NCBI GenBank assembly: GCA_000171835.1
Contig: ABHC01000001.1
Coordinates: 434,001 to 498,000, forward strand
From: an alpha proteobacterium BAL199
GTDB lineage: Bacteria > Pseudomonadota > Alphaproteobacteria > Thalassobaculales > Thalassobaculaceae
Length of the DNA stretch: 64,000 bases
Direction: 5' to 3'
The position numbers were made by a program, and so were the translations under genes. The notes under the pieces are model-generated. The model ran no database searches. It worked only from the letters and a program-made list of their open reading frames with translations, and had not been told where the DNA came from. This document shows, piece after piece, positions 9,158 through 17,702 of this stretch; position 1 is the first letter of the stretch, and each line of letters starts with the position of its first letter.

Positions 9158-9162
9158 AGCGA

Positions 9163-9189
9163 GGCAGCCCGATCGTCTAGGTGGCTGCC
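9163..9189. terminator. Stem-loop between convergent polA and flippase gene
   Basis: GGCAGCC at 9163-9169 pairs perfectly with GGCTGCC at 9183-9189 across a 13-nt loop that includes the stop of the minus-strand flippase gene. Its position between two convergent genes suggests a bidirectional terminator, though no T-run follows. Confidence 0.45.
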
Positions 9190-10502
9190 GCGAATGCGAA
9201 GACCGGAAGCCCGAGCCCACGATGCGCGACAATCGCAAGGGCGATCGACTTCAGGGCTATCACGCCGGCGAAGACAGCCGCCGCGCCGACCGGGCCATAT
9301 ACGGGGATCGTTGCGACCGATCCGGCGGCCACCAACACCGCCGCGGACCCTTCGGCCATCAGCACCAGCCGGGCGTGGCCTCCATAGTCCAGCCAGCGGG
9401 TTACCATCGCCATACAGGTCTGGACCGACAGCCCCGCGACGAGGATCCACAGGATCGTCCGCTCCTCGGTAAACCCGGGACCGAACAGGCTCAGCAACGG
9501 CCCGCTGCCGAGCACGAGAACGGCGGCGAGGGGCAGCACGAACAGCAGGGCCTGGCGCTGCGAGTGAACATGCAGGCGGAGAACCGCGGCAGGGCCGTCG
9601 GATATTGCGGCGGCCAGTGCCGGACCGTAGATCTGGCGTTGGCAGGTGATGATGACCAGGAAACTCTGTGTGAGGACCGCCGCGGCGCCGTACAGTCCGG
9701 CCGAATGGGGATCACCCAGCAATGCCAGGGCGAACAACGGCACTTCGCCGACCAGTATGACCAGCAGCCCCGCGCCCATCATCGGCAATGACAGTTCAAG
9801 CCAATCACGCGGGCCGGTGGCTGCCGTGCCGTGGCGGCCTGTGCCGGGGGCGATCGCCTCGTGCGGGCGCATCCGCTCGGTGAGAGTCAGGTGGATGGAA
9901 AAGATCGCGAGAGTGATCGCTCCGGCGACCGTTAGCACCACGACAAACATGACGTCAGAGAGATGCCAGCCGCTCCAGTGAGCTGCCCCGATCGCGAGGA
10001 GCCCGATGGCCGGAAACACGAACCGGGCGGGCAGTGCCCCGGCAACGGGACGCCGAACGGCCATGTAGCTCTGCGACAGCAGATCCAGCCCGGCCCAGAT
10101 CGGCACCAGAAGGACGATGAAAGACACCGGGTGGTGGCCATGAATGTCGTTCGGCAACGGGTCCGGCCCGAACACGCCGTCGGCCCAGATTGCCGCCGCC
10201 AGCACGGTCGATAAGGCGACGATGGCCAGAGCGAAGAACCGCAGGTAGGCAGCCGCCAGCGGCGATCCGGAAAGGTGCGGCGGCAGGAAACGTCCGGCCG
10301 CACGGGAGCCGCCGAGACCGACCACAAGCGAGGCCACCAGCATGGTCGAGGCGGCGACTTTCAGGTTCCCGAAATTGCTCGGTTCGAGGAACCGCGCCAT
10401 GGTGATGAAGATCAGGGCGTTCAGCGCATAGCCGACGGCGGCAACAGCCATGGTTCCCGGCATCGCTCGAGTGAAATAGGCCAACTTGGCATCGCGCAGC
10501 AT
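9177..10502 (-). CDS. Flippase-like polytopic membrane protein (MATE/Wzx-type polysaccharide exporter)
   Basis: The product has 441 residues. The start at 10502 has AGGA eight bases upstream and begins MLRDAKLAYFTRAMPG. About twelve to fourteen hydrophobic segments cover the whole length. The N-terminal pattern (ALNALIFITMARFLEPSNFG) and the second-half pattern (GAGLLVILVGEVPLFALALL) resemble oligosaccharide flippases of the MOP superfamily, which move lipid-linked glycans to the periplasmic face. Long polar loops such as the one near residues 215-240 are normal for the group. No glycosyltransferase or polymerase lies nearby, so which glycan it handles, and whether it is a Wzx or a MurJ-like relative, cannot be said. 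Confidence 0.7.
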   Translation of the reverse strand: MLRDAKLAYFTRAMPGTMAVAAVGYALNALIFITMARFLEPSNFGNLKVAASTMLVASLVVGLGGSRAAGRFLPPHLSGSPLAAAYLRFFALAIVALSTVLAAAIWADGVFGPDPLPNDIHGHHPVSFIVLLVPIWAGLDLLSQSYMAVRRPVAGALPARFVFPAIGLLAIGAAHWSGWHLSDVMFVVVLTVAGAITLAIFSIHLTLTERMRPHEAIAPGTGRHGTAATGPRDWLELSLPMMGAGLLVILVGEVPLFALALLGDPHSAGLYGAAAVLTQSFLVIITCQRQIYGPALAAAISDGPAAVLRLHVHSQRQALLFVLPLAAVLVLGSGPLLSLFGPGFTEERTILWILVAGLSVQTCMAMVTRWLDYGGHARLVLMAEGSAAVLVAAGSVATIPVYGPVGAAAVFAGVIALKSIALAIVAHRGLGLPVFAFAAAT

Positions 10503-10658
10503 TCGGCATTCCTGAGCTTGATCGATTTCGTCGGCATATCCGATCGCGCTCCTTTTTTGCACATGTTGGCTTGCCTGCGGACCTGTCCCGTTGGACATCG
10601 CACGATGCGGGAAGCTGATGGGTACGGCCGTTCCCGACGGCTCCGGCTCCCGCGCCGG

Positions 10659-11270
10659 CTATCCGTCGCGCCGATAGCCGAGCGCCGCTTTGTTGACCGC
10701 CAGCGCCCGCGAATACTCCATGACCCGCGCAACGTCGGCTGCAATCGTCTCGCCGTGGCTCCTGGCGAGGCAGTAGAACATCGCATCAAGACCGAGGGTG
10801 ACTCCGCCGCTGGTCACCACGCCGCCGGAATCGACCAGGGCCGAGGCGGTCACGGCGTGTTTCTTCGCCAGCAGATCGAGCGGTGGAACCTCGCCCTCGA
10901 ACACTTCTCGCTTGGTCGTCGACTGCTTGCCGTCGAGCGTTCCGGCGGCGGCCAGGATCATCGCACCGGTGCACATCGACGTGACGCGCGCCCGGGTGCC
11001 GCGGATGAAGTCGAGGGTTTCCTGGTCTTCGGCGGCCCGGGTCCAGCCGGGGCCGCCAGTGACGATCAGGTCGGTCAGAGTGTCCGGCGCCGAGGCGTAG
11101 TCGTGATCGGCCACGACCCGCAGGCCGTTGGCGCACACGACTTCGCCGCGTCGTCGAGCGATGCCCACGAATTGCAGCCCCGGTGCGATCCGACTGGCCA
11201 TCGACAGGACGCCGAAAGCGGCGCCGACGTCGATCGGCTCGACGCCGTCATACAGCAGGATCCCGTACAT
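10659..11270 (-). CDS. DJ-1/PfpI family protein (isonitrile hydratase-like)
   Basis: The product has 203 residues with start at 11270. The fold is the class I glutamine amidotransferase-like DJ-1/PfpI domain. It begins MYGILLYDGVEPIDVGAAFG, with the conserved acidic residue in VEPID. LIVTGGPGWTRA comes next, and the nucleophile elbow is SMCTGAMILAAAGTLDG with Cys100. The histidine often found after the elbow is replaced here (STTKREV). Relatives include isonitrile hydratases and the sensor half of GATase-AraC regulators, but no DNA-binding domain is present. It follows the cupin gene by 11 bp, and the two share a promoter carrying a 7-4-7 palindrome. The substrate is unknown. Confidence 0.8.
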   Translation of the reverse strand: MYGILLYDGVEPIDVGAAFGVLSMASRIAPGLQFVGIARRRGEVVCANGLRVVADHDYASAPDTLTDLIVTGGPGWTRAAEDQETLDFIRGTRARVTSMCTGAMILAAAGTLDGKQSTTKREVFEGEVPPLDLLAKKHAVTASALVDSGGVVTSGGVTLGLDAMFYCLARSHGETIAADVARVMEYSRALAVNKAALGYRRDG

Positions 11271-11281
11271 GCGCTTGTTCC

Positions 11282-11713
11282 TTATTCGTCCTCGAAGCCT
11301 TTGACCGCGGTGTCCTTGGCGAAGCCGGCGGTGTTCTTGAAGATGTTGGGCTTGCGGTAGACGGCCAGCAAGACCGCGCCTTCGTCGGAGTGGGTTTCGT
11401 GGAACGAGCCGGGCTGGCGCCACACGTATTCGCCGGCGCGGCAGATGCCATCATGATCGTAGAACGATCCCTCCAGTACGAACGACTGCTCGATCTCGGG
11501 GTGCTTGTGGAACGGAAGCGTGGCGCCAGGCTGCCACTTCAGCAGGCAAGTCATCTCGCCGGCCTCCTTGTTCTCATACAGAACCTTGATCTGGATGCCT
11601 TCGAATTGGCTCGGCTTCCACTCCATCTCGGCCGGGTTAATGTAGGTGGATCCGCCGATCGTCGGGGCGATCTTCGACGGTCGCTTGCCTGCGGTTGCCA
11701 TTTTCTGGGTCAT
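11282..11713 (-). CDS. Cupin domain protein (ChrR-like / DAD-type)
   Basis: The product has 143 residues with start at 11713. A single cupin barrel carries the metal-binding motif GATLPFHKHPEIEQSFVLEG, followed by GEYVWRQPGSFHETHSDEG. The histidines and glutamate needed for metal binding are present. The layout resembles ChrR-type and 2,4'-dihydroxyacetophenone dioxygenase-like cupins, which act as small-molecule dioxygenases or sensors. It is the first gene of a two-gene unit with a PfpI protein and lies divergent from an XRE-cupin regulator. The intergenic region holds related operator motifs near both starts, so this unit is probably the regulator's target. The ligand is unknown. Confidence 0.8.
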   Translation of the reverse strand: MTQKMATAGKRPSKIAPTIGGSTYINPAEMEWKPSQFEGIQIKVLYENKEAGEMTCLLKWQPGATLPFHKHPEIEQSFVLEGSFYDHDGICRAGEYVWRQPGSFHETHSDEGAVLLAVYRKPNIFKNTAGFAKDTAVKGFEDE

Positions 11714-11734
11714 GGATGCCTCGTTTGTTATCAA

Positions 11735-11752
11735 AGGAAACTTTTGTTTCCT
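11735..11752. promoter_or_regulatory. Perfect 7-4-7 operator palindrome before the cupin gene
   Basis: AGGAAAC-TTTT-GTTTCCT is a perfect inverted repeat 21 bp upstream of the cupin start. The reverse complement of a second copy at about 11812-11824 shares GGAAACTTT(T/C)(G/A)TT, matching 11 of 13 bases, next to the GTG start of the XRE-cupin regulator. Recognition by that regulator is inferred. Confidence 0.6.
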
Positions 11753-11811
11753 AAATGGCAACTTATTCGCGTCACTTGCCCGGAGTCAAGGCGCGTTGTA
11801 TGGCCATCGGC

Positions 11812-11824
11812 AATGAAAGTTTCC
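11812..11824. promoter_or_regulatory. Second operator-like half site before the XRE-cupin gene
   Basis: AATGAAAGTTTCC, read on the minus strand, matches the left half of the 11735-11752 palindrome at 11 of 13 positions. It lies about 24 bp before the regulator's start, a position that would fit autoregulation. Confidence 0.45.
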
Positions 11825-11847
11825 CTTTGAGCAACCTGTGAGCGCCC

Positions 11848-12426
11848 GTGGAAGAGCTGATCGGCCCGAGACTGCGTCAGTTGCGTAAGCGGCGCGGTGT
11901 CACGCTGGAGACGCTTGCCGCCGGCACGGGCCTCACCAAGGGTTATCTGTCGAAAATCGAGACCGGCAAGATGGTGCCGCCGATCGCGACGCTGTCCCGG
12001 ATCGCCCAGGCCATCGGTTGCGACATGGCTTACTTCTTTCAGTCGCAGCAGGGCGCCGACGCATTCGACGACCGTGTCTCGGTGGTCCGGGCCGATGAGC
12101 AGCGACCGGCCGTGCGTGGCGGCAGTTCGTTCGGGTATGACTATCGGAACATCGCCCACACGCTCCGGTCCAAGGCGATGGACTCCTTCATCTTCACGTT
12201 TCCCGCCGAGCTTCAGGGCGACACGTTCTTCGAGCATCAGGGCGAGGAACTGGTCTTCGTCCTCAACGGTACGGTGGTCTTCGAGATTGCCGGCCGCGAG
12301 CTGACCCTGGAAGCCGGGGACAGCGTCTATTTCGACTCATCGCTGCCGCACCGCGGGAAGTCGAAGGGCGCACAGGCGCAAGCCCTGGTCATCATCCATC
12401 GGCAGCCGGGCGGTCCGCACGGCTGA
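11848..12426 (+). CDS. XRE family regulator with C-terminal cupin domain
   Basis: The product has 192 residues and starts with GTG at 11848. The N-terminal Cro/C1-type helix-turn-helix (about residues 5-62) reads RQLRKRRGVTLETLAAGTGL and GYLSKIETGKMVPPIATLSR. The C-terminal cupin_2 domain (about 110-185) contains HQGEELVFVLNGTVVFEI and LEAGDSVYFDSSLPHRGKS. This layout is typical of PuuR-like repressors that sense a small amine, sulfur or amino-acid ligand through the cupin. It is divergent from the cupin-PfpI unit, with related sequence motifs close to both starts. It is therefore likely an autoregulated repressor of that unit. Confidence 0.9.
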   Translation: MEELIGPRLRQLRKRRGVTLETLAAGTGLTKGYLSKIETGKMVPPIATLSRIAQAIGCDMAYFFQSQQGADAFDDRVSVVRADEQRPAVRGGSSFGYDYRNIAHTLRSKAMDSFIFTFPAELQGDTFFEHQGEELVFVLNGTVVFEIAGRELTLEAGDSVYFDSSLPHRGKSKGAQAQALVIIHRQPGGPHG

Positions 12427-12435
12427 CCGTTTGCC

Positions 12436-13563
12436 TTACTCCAGGGTTTCGAACAGCCGGGCCAGCAGCTTGGTGCGCGGCACCAGGCAGGACACCAGCA
12501 GGTGTTCGTCGTGGGTATGCGGGCCGTCGCCGACCACGCCCAGCCCGTCGAGCGTCGGGACACCCAGAGCGCCGGTGTAATTGCCGTCGCTGCCGCCGCC
12601 GGCGATCCGTTCGCCGACCAGTTCGAACCCGATCTCGCGGGCAAGGCCGGCAGCCGTGTCGTACAGCTTCTGGATTGCCGGCGACTTGGCGTAGGGCGGC
12701 CGGAACAGGCCGGGCGTGACCTCGACCTTGACGTCGGGGTCAACCGGCTTGAGTGCTAGCAGTTTGGCGCGAACCTCCGCTTCGTCCTCGGCGGTTGCGA
12801 CCATCGCCAGGATGCGGGCCTCGCAGTGGATCGGCACCTGGTTCTCGTGGCTGCCGCCGGAGATCGTGCCGACGTTCAGGGTGATGTTGCGGGCGTAGTC
12901 GGTCATCGCTTCGATCGCGAGGACCTGATGCGCCATCTCGCGAATCGCGCTGCGTCCCTTGGCGTGGTAGGCGCCGGCGTGGGCCGGGCGTCCGGTGACC
13001 TTGACGTGGTAGCGCGCGATGCCGTGTCGGCCGACGGTGGTGCGGCCGCCGTCGCCGGACGGCTCGACCACCAGCGCCAGCCGGTGCTTCACCGCCTCGA
13101 CCTCGATGCGCTCCCGCGAACTCGGGCTGCCCATCTCCTCGTCGGGGATGAACATCACCGTGACCGGCAGGCGCGGCCGCCCGCCGTGGGCGTGGATGTG
13201 CGCCAGCGCCTGCAGCGCCATCACGTTGCCGCCCTTCATGTCGTAGATGCCGGGGCCGTAGGCCTTGTCGCCCTCGACCCGGCACGGAAGGGGGCCGGCC
13301 AGTGTGCCGACCGGATGAACGGTGTCCATGTGGCCGAGCAGCAGAAGGCCGTCGCCGTTGATCTCGCCGGGAATCCGGCCGATCAGGATGTCGGCGAACC
13401 CGTCGCGCCCCGGCACTCGTTCGATCGACGCGCCGATGGCCCGCAACTGTTGCTCGGCGAGGTCGGCGACCCGGTTCACTGCGGCGGTGTCCTGGGTCGG
13501 GCTTTCGATCTCGACCCACTGGCGCACGGCGGCCAGCAGCGCGTCGCTCGTCAACTCGCGCAT
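12436..13563 (-). CDS. M20 family metallopeptidase (glutamate carboxypeptidase / CPG2-like)
   Basis: This 375-residue M20A enzyme has the di-zinc catalytic set. GHMDTVHPVG contains the first metal histidine and the catalytic aspartate. YGPGIYDMKGG supplies the bridging aspartate, and FIPDEEMGS supplies the catalytic and metal glutamates. The lid domain has VKVTGRPAHAGAYHAKGRSA, and the C-terminal metal histidine lies in DGPHTHDEHLLVS. It likely hydrolyses an amide or N-acyl/peptide bond to release an amino acid. No signal peptide is seen, so it acts in the cytoplasm. It lies 10 bp downstream of an amidohydrolase gene, suggesting a two-step breakdown of an N-containing compound. Confidence 0.9.
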   Translation of the reverse strand: MRELTSDALLAAVRQWVEIESPTQDTAAVNRVADLAEQQLRAIGASIERVPGRDGFADILIGRIPGEINGDGLLLLGHMDTVHPVGTLAGPLPCRVEGDKAYGPGIYDMKGGNVMALQALAHIHAHGGRPRLPVTVMFIPDEEMGSPSSRERIEVEAVKHRLALVVEPSGDGGRTTVGRHGIARYHVKVTGRPAHAGAYHAKGRSAIREMAHQVLAIEAMTDYARNITLNVGTISGGSHENQVPIHCEARILAMVATAEDEAEVRAKLLALKPVDPDVKVEVTPGLFRPPYAKSPAIQKLYDTAAGLAREIGFELVGERIAGGGSDGNYTGALGVPTLDGLGVVGDGPHTHDEHLLVSCLVPRTKLLARLFETLE

Positions 13564-13573
13564 GGCACTTGCC

Positions 13574-15022
13574 TCAGTTCAGCGACTGGCGGATCTCGAA
13601 CACCATCGGCGACAGTTGGTCGGCGGTGCGCCCGGCCCAGTCGAGCCCGGGGATGTTGCGCATCGATCGGGCCTGAGCCGCCTGCAACTCGTCCAGGGCG
13701 GCGCGCAGGTCGATGGTGGTGACCTCGCCGTTCTTCACGACCTGCTGACCGTCGACATAGACGTCGCGGACCGCCCGGTCGCAGGCGGTGAACACCAGCG
13801 AGCGGATCGGCTCGCGCACCGGCATCATCGAGGGCGCGGTCAGGTCGACGCACACCAGGTCTGCCTTGGCGCCGACCGCCAGCTTGCCGATGTCGTCGCG
13901 GCGCAGCGCGCGGGCGCCGCCCACGGTGGCGGCGTTGAAGATGTCGGAGGTGTTCAGGTCGTCGACCGTCTCGGCGACCGCCCGTGCGACGGTGCCGACG
14001 TTGCGCATCTCCTCCAGGAAGTTGTGCGGGTAGGTGTCGGTGCCGATGCCCATGTTGATGCCCTCGCGCACGTAACCACCGAAGGTCTTGAGTGCGATGC
14101 CGCGGCGCATGAACACGGTCGGGCAATGCGCCACGGTGGCGCCGGAATCGGCCAGCAGGCGCAGGTCGTCGCGGGTCGACCAATGCACCCACGGATGATG
14201 GTCGAGGAAGATGCCATGGCCGATGATGCTGTGCTCGCCCAGCACGCCGATGTCGTCCATCCACTGGATCGGGGTGCGGCCGTGGCGGCGGATCATTTCC
14301 TGGAACTCAGTGACCGACTGTGCGGCGTGGGTCTGCCAGGGCAGGTTCTTCTCCAGTGCGTAGTCGTAGGCGTCGCGCAGCAGGTCGGCCGAACACGTGT
14401 CGATCTGCGACGGCGCCATCATGCCCATCAGCCGGCCGGACGGGTGCTGGTTGGCGAGGTCGATGGTGCGGCGTGCCTTCTCGAACCCGGCGCGGCCGGC
14501 TTCCTCGTTCCAGTCGTATTCGAGCTGATGGCCGTTGCGGGTGAACCAGCGCGCGTCGCGGAACGCCGGGGCGACGCAGGCCCGGATGCCCGACTCCGCC
14601 AGCACGTCCAGCCAGGCGTCGAACGGGGCGGAGAAGTCCACCACCGTCGTGACCCCGCTCTTCAGCAATTCGGCCATGGCGACCCGAACGCTGGCGGCGA
14701 GGCCCTCGGGATCGTTCTCGAAGATCGTCAGGAACTCGTACAGCGAGGAGTGATAGAAACCGGGGCTGCGGATTTCGTCGGTGATGCCCTTGCGCAGCGG
14801 CTCGCTGGTCGGGTGGCTGTGCACGTTGATCATGCCGGGCATGACCATCAGGTCGGAGCCGTCGACCTCCGTTGTGGCCTCGCCGGTCCAGCGGCCGCCG
14901 ACCTGGGCGATGCTGCCGTCGGTGAACGCCACGTCGGCGTTCTGCAGGTACACGTGGCGGTGATCCCGCTCGCTCCAGGCGACGATCCAGGCGGCGTTGC
15001 GGATGACGGTGGTGGACGGCAT
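13574..15022 (-). CDS. Amidohydrolase family protein (SsnA/AtzA-like aminohydrolase)
   Basis: The product has 482 residues. The start at 15022 gives the normal family N-terminus (MPSTTVIRNAAWIVAW, then a beta-sandwich). Metal-ligand motifs of the TrzN/AtzA/8-oxoguanine deaminase group are visible: the HxH in MINVHSHPTSEPL, the barrel histidine of WQTHAAQSVTEF, GHGIFLDHHPW, and the aspartate of GIGTDTYPHN. These enzymes remove amino or chloro groups from N-heterocycles or act on related amidines. It is immediately followed by the M20 peptidase gene, with which it probably forms an operon. The natural substrate is unknown. The 147 bp upstream, as far as the SDR stop, shows no gene. Confidence 0.88.
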   Translation of the reverse strand: MPSTTVIRNAAWIVAWSERDHRHVYLQNADVAFTDGSIAQVGGRWTGEATTEVDGSDLMVMPGMINVHSHPTSEPLRKGITDEIRSPGFYHSSLYEFLTIFENDPEGLAASVRVAMAELLKSGVTTVVDFSAPFDAWLDVLAESGIRACVAPAFRDARWFTRNGHQLEYDWNEEAGRAGFEKARRTIDLANQHPSGRLMGMMAPSQIDTCSADLLRDAYDYALEKNLPWQTHAAQSVTEFQEMIRRHGRTPIQWMDDIGVLGEHSIIGHGIFLDHHPWVHWSTRDDLRLLADSGATVAHCPTVFMRRGIALKTFGGYVREGINMGIGTDTYPHNFLEEMRNVGTVARAVAETVDDLNTSDIFNAATVGGARALRRDDIGKLAVGAKADLVCVDLTAPSMMPVREPIRSLVFTACDRAVRDVYVDGQQVVKNGEVTTIDLRAALDELQAAQARSMRNIPGLDWAGRTADQLSPMVFEIRQSLN

Positions 15023-15168
15023 GGCGGACTCCGGAACGAAATGGGGCGGCAGGCGGGGAGCCGTACCCGGCGGGACGGGAAGCAAAGCACGCGGCAGGGC
15101 CGATGGCCAAGAGGGCGGTGCGCCCGGGCCCGCGATGCCGGGCATGTACGGTCGCCGTGCGTCGGCCG

Positions 15169-16077
15169 CTACCGGTAGCCGGTGGCGTCCGCCGGCTTGT
15201 CGACGTCTTGCACCTCGTCGAGATAGCGCCAGGCGTCGGGGCATGACCCGTCCAGGTCGGTGACGCCGTAGACTCGGGCCAACTGGCCGCTCGACAGCGA
15301 CTGTCCGTTCCATCGCGTCCGGTCCGGATCGCCCGCCAGCGCCGCCACGGCTCGGCCGATGAAGCGGGGGGTCTCGGAAATCACGAAGTGCGGGACCATC
15401 GCGGTTGCATCGCGCCAGTTCGCCTCGGTCACCTTGAACGTATCCAGCATCATCTCGGAGCGCAGCCAACCTGGCGTGATCGATACGGCCGTCGCGCCAT
15501 GCGGCTGCAGGTCCTTGGCGTGTGCCCAGGCCATCCGGGTCGCCGCGACCTTGGCAAGGTCGTAGAACGGCGACTGCCGGTAGTTCCGTGCGTTGTAGTC
15601 GGCAGTGCCGTCCGTCACCTCGACCAGCAGACCGCCTGGACGCTCGATCATCAGCGGCAGAGCGTGGTGCGCCGTGATCAGATGGGTGTCGATGCCGAGC
15701 CTGAGCAGGCGCAGGCCGTTCTGCAGATCGTGCGCCCAAACCGGTTTGTTCCACTCGAACAGCTTCTCGCCGCCCCAGATGTCGTTCACCAGAATGTCGA
15801 GCCGGCCTTGGTCGGCTCGGATCCGGCCGACCAGATCTTCGACTTGTTCGGAGACCAGATGGTCGACCTGGATGGCGATGCCGGTGCCGCCTGCCGAGGA
15901 GACGAGTTCGGCCGTCTCCTCAATGGTCTCTGGCCGACCGTACTCCGACTGCTGGTCGCGGGTCGTACGGCCGGTGACATAGACGGTTGCACCCGTAGCG
16001 CCCAGTTCGACGGCTATGCCTCTTCCGGCCCCACGTGTGGCGCCGGCGACCAGAGCGACCCTTCCTTTCAGTGGCAT
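15169..16077 (-). CDS. SDR family NAD(P)-dependent oxidoreductase
   Basis: The product has 302 residues with start at 16077 (MPLKGRVALVAGATRGAGRG). The cofactor motif is GATRGAGRG at about residues 12-20, with a TGR near 36 that favours NADP. The catalytic tyrosine and lysine are in FYDLAKVAA. The usual catalytic serine of SDRs is not obvious: the region before the tyrosine reads LLVEVTDGTADYNARNY. That variant occurs in DHRS1-like members. The gene is divergent from a TetR regulator with a palindromic operator between them, so the regulator probably represses this enzyme until a carbonyl or alcohol substrate appears. Confidence 0.86.
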   Translation of the reverse strand: MPLKGRVALVAGATRGAGRGIAVELGATGATVYVTGRTTRDQQSEYGRPETIEETAELVSSAGGTGIAIQVDHLVSEQVEDLVGRIRADQGRLDILVNDIWGGEKLFEWNKPVWAHDLQNGLRLLRLGIDTHLITAHHALPLMIERPGGLLVEVTDGTADYNARNYRQSPFYDLAKVAATRMAWAHAKDLQPHGATAVSITPGWLRSEMMLDTFKVTEANWRDATAMVPHFVISETPRFIGRAVAALAGDPDRTRWNGQSLSSGQLARVYGVTDLDGSCPDAWRYLDEVQDVDKPADATGYR

Positions 16078-16133
16078 CGAGCTCTCCCAGCACTGCAACA
16101 TGACCACGGCAGGGTGGCAGTCAGTGGCGATAT

Positions 16134-16163
16134 AATTTATAAACGATCGTTCGGTTATAAATT
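16134..16163. promoter_or_regulatory. TetR-type operator between SDR and TetR genes
   Basis: An imperfect inverted repeat has arms 16134-16144 and 16153-16163 (AATTTATAAAC against GGTTATAAATT, one mismatch), with the perfect palindrome AACGATCGTT at 16142-16151 inside it. It lies 10 bp before the TetR ATG, in the shared promoter. Confidence 0.6.
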
Positions 16164-16172
16164 GGAGTCAAG

Positions 16173-16778
16173 ATGGCGCGACCGAAAACACTGCCCGATA
16201 TCGAGGTGCTGGCAGCGGCGCATCGGCTGCTCCACGAGCGCGGCCCGGATGGCCTGACCTTCGCCAGCTTGGCGCGGGCCTGCGGCCTATCGGCGTCGAC
16301 GTTGGTGCAGCGTTTCGGCAGCAAGGACGGGCTTGTCCAGGGAGCGCTGCTGCACGCCTGGGACCGCCTTGACGACAAGACGGCTGGTCTGGCGGCTGCG
16401 GTTCCGAGGACGCCGGACGGTGCGGTCGACATGCTCCTGGGGCTGTCCCAGGACTACGGTGGGATCGAGACCTATGCAGATGGCTTGCTGATCCTCCGCG
16501 AAGACCTTCGGGACCCGATCCTCAGGGCCCGGGGTGCGGCATGGAAAGCGACGCTGACCGCCGTTCTTGAGGATTGTTTCGCGTGCACCCCGGGGGTTCC
16601 GCGGGGCGTTGGCCTGTTGATCGCGTCGCAATGGCAGGGTTCGCTGCTGTGGTGGAGCTTCGATCCGAGCGTGGATGTTGAACGCTTCGTCGAGGACAAC
16701 CTGAAGCGCTTCGTGGCGGCCATCTGCACTGTCGGTCCCGCAGGGGGACACCGCTCGCTAAGCTCAATTGGCCAATAG
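16173..16778 (+). CDS. TetR/AcrR family transcriptional regulator
   Basis: The product has 201 residues. The N-terminal helix-turn-helix (about residues 8-55) shows AAAHRLLHERGPDGLTFASL and the recognition-helix pattern GLSASTLVQRFGSKDGLV. The remaining alpha-helical domain should bind a ligand and dimerise. It is divergent from the SDR gene, with a palindrome overlapping the promoter next to its start, the standard autorepressor arrangement. The following LysR gene starts 15 bp after its stop and could be co-transcribed, although LysR has its own strong ribosome binding site (TAAGGAG). Confidence 0.9.
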   Translation: MARPKTLPDIEVLAAAHRLLHERGPDGLTFASLARACGLSASTLVQRFGSKDGLVQGALLHAWDRLDDKTAGLAAAVPRTPDGAVDMLLGLSQDYGGIETYADGLLILREDLRDPILRARGAAWKATLTAVLEDCFACTPGVPRGVGLLIASQWQGSLLWWSFDPSVDVERFVEDNLKRFVAAICTVGPAGGHRSLSSIGQ

Positions 16779-16793
16779 ATGTAAGGAGTCCGC

Positions 16794-17702
16794 GTGGATC
16801 GCCTGTCCGCCCTGCGCCTGTTCATCCGGGTGGTCGACACCGGAAACATCACCAGTGCCGGCCGTTCGCTCGGCATGTCGAGCACGGCCGCCTCCAAGCG
16901 TCTGCAGGATCTGGAGGCCGATCTGCGGGTCCGGCTGCTCGATCGCACTACCCGGTCGGTGTCGGCGACCGAGGCCGGGCGACATTTGTACGAGCGGGTC
17001 TCGGTGCTGCTCGACGATCTCGACGGGGCGTTGCGCCAGGCCGGCGATATGCAGTCCCGGCCCGCCGGGGTGCTACGGGTCACTGCCCGGCGGTCGTTCG
17101 GAATGCTGCATGTGTTGCCGGCGCTGCCGTCGTTCCGCGAGACTTACCCGGATGTCGAGATCGACCTGACGCTGACGGAGATCGTAGAGATCGCGCCGAC
17201 CCGCGGGGTCGACCTGGTGATCCGGCTGGGCGAGCCGGTGGAGAAGTCACTGGTGGCTCACCGGCTGGCCTCGGCCGAGCGGGTCATGTGCGCCAGCCCG
17301 GCCTACTTCGCGAAGTTCCCGCCACCTGTTGGACCGGATGATTTGGACCGCCATGCCTGCCTTGGCTATCGCCGGGATTTCGAGCCGTCGGTCTGGGTGT
17401 TTGAAACGGCTTCGGGCCGCAAGGAAGTGACGGTTGCCGGCCCGCTGCGCTCAAACAGCGGCGAGGCGCTGCGTGCCGCATTGCTGGACGGAATCGGGTT
17501 GGCGCTGCTGCCGCGATGGATGGTGGCCGGCGATCTGCGGGCGGGCACCCTCGTGCGCTGCCTCGGCGATATTCCATGTTATCCGGAAGGGTATCGTGAA
17601 GAGATCTACGCTGTGCACGCCCGCAATCCGATGGTGCCGGCCAAGACATTGGCCTTCGTGACCCATCTCCAGGCGTTCCTGGCGGAGTCGGATGTTTTAT
17701 AG
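16794..17702 (+). CDS. LysR family transcriptional regulator
   Basis: The product has 302 residues and starts with GTG at 16794 behind TAAGGAGTCC. The N-terminal winged helix (about 1-60) has RLSALRLFIRVVDTGNITSA and GMSSTAASKRLQDLE. The substrate-binding domain covers about 90-295 (RVTARRSFGMLHVLPALPSF). It belongs to the CrgA/AaeR-like group of LTTRs. It lies upstream of, and on the same strand as, the TauD dioxygenase-GMC oxidoreductase pair, its most likely target, though LysR targets are more often divergent. A short stem-loop follows the stop. Confidence 0.9.
   Translation: MDRLSALRLFIRVVDTGNITSAGRSLGMSSTAASKRLQDLEADLRVRLLDRTTRSVSATEAGRHLYERVSVLLDDLDGALRQAGDMQSRPAGVLRVTARRSFGMLHVLPALPSFRETYPDVEIDLTLTEIVEIAPTRGVDLVIRLGEPVEKSLVAHRLASAERVMCASPAYFAKFPPPVGPDDLDRHACLGYRRDFEPSVWVFETASGRKEVTVAGPLRSNSGEALRAALLDGIGLALLPRWMVAGDLRAGTLVRCLGDIPCYPEGYREEIYAVHARNPMVPAKTLAFVTHLQAFLAESDVL

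Noticed and set aside
13322-15178. Very long open frame on the plus strand opposite the M20 peptidase and amidohydrolase genes
   Set aside because: High GC keeps antisense frames open. It has no motif, and the minus strand encodes two clear enzymes with intact catalytic motifs.
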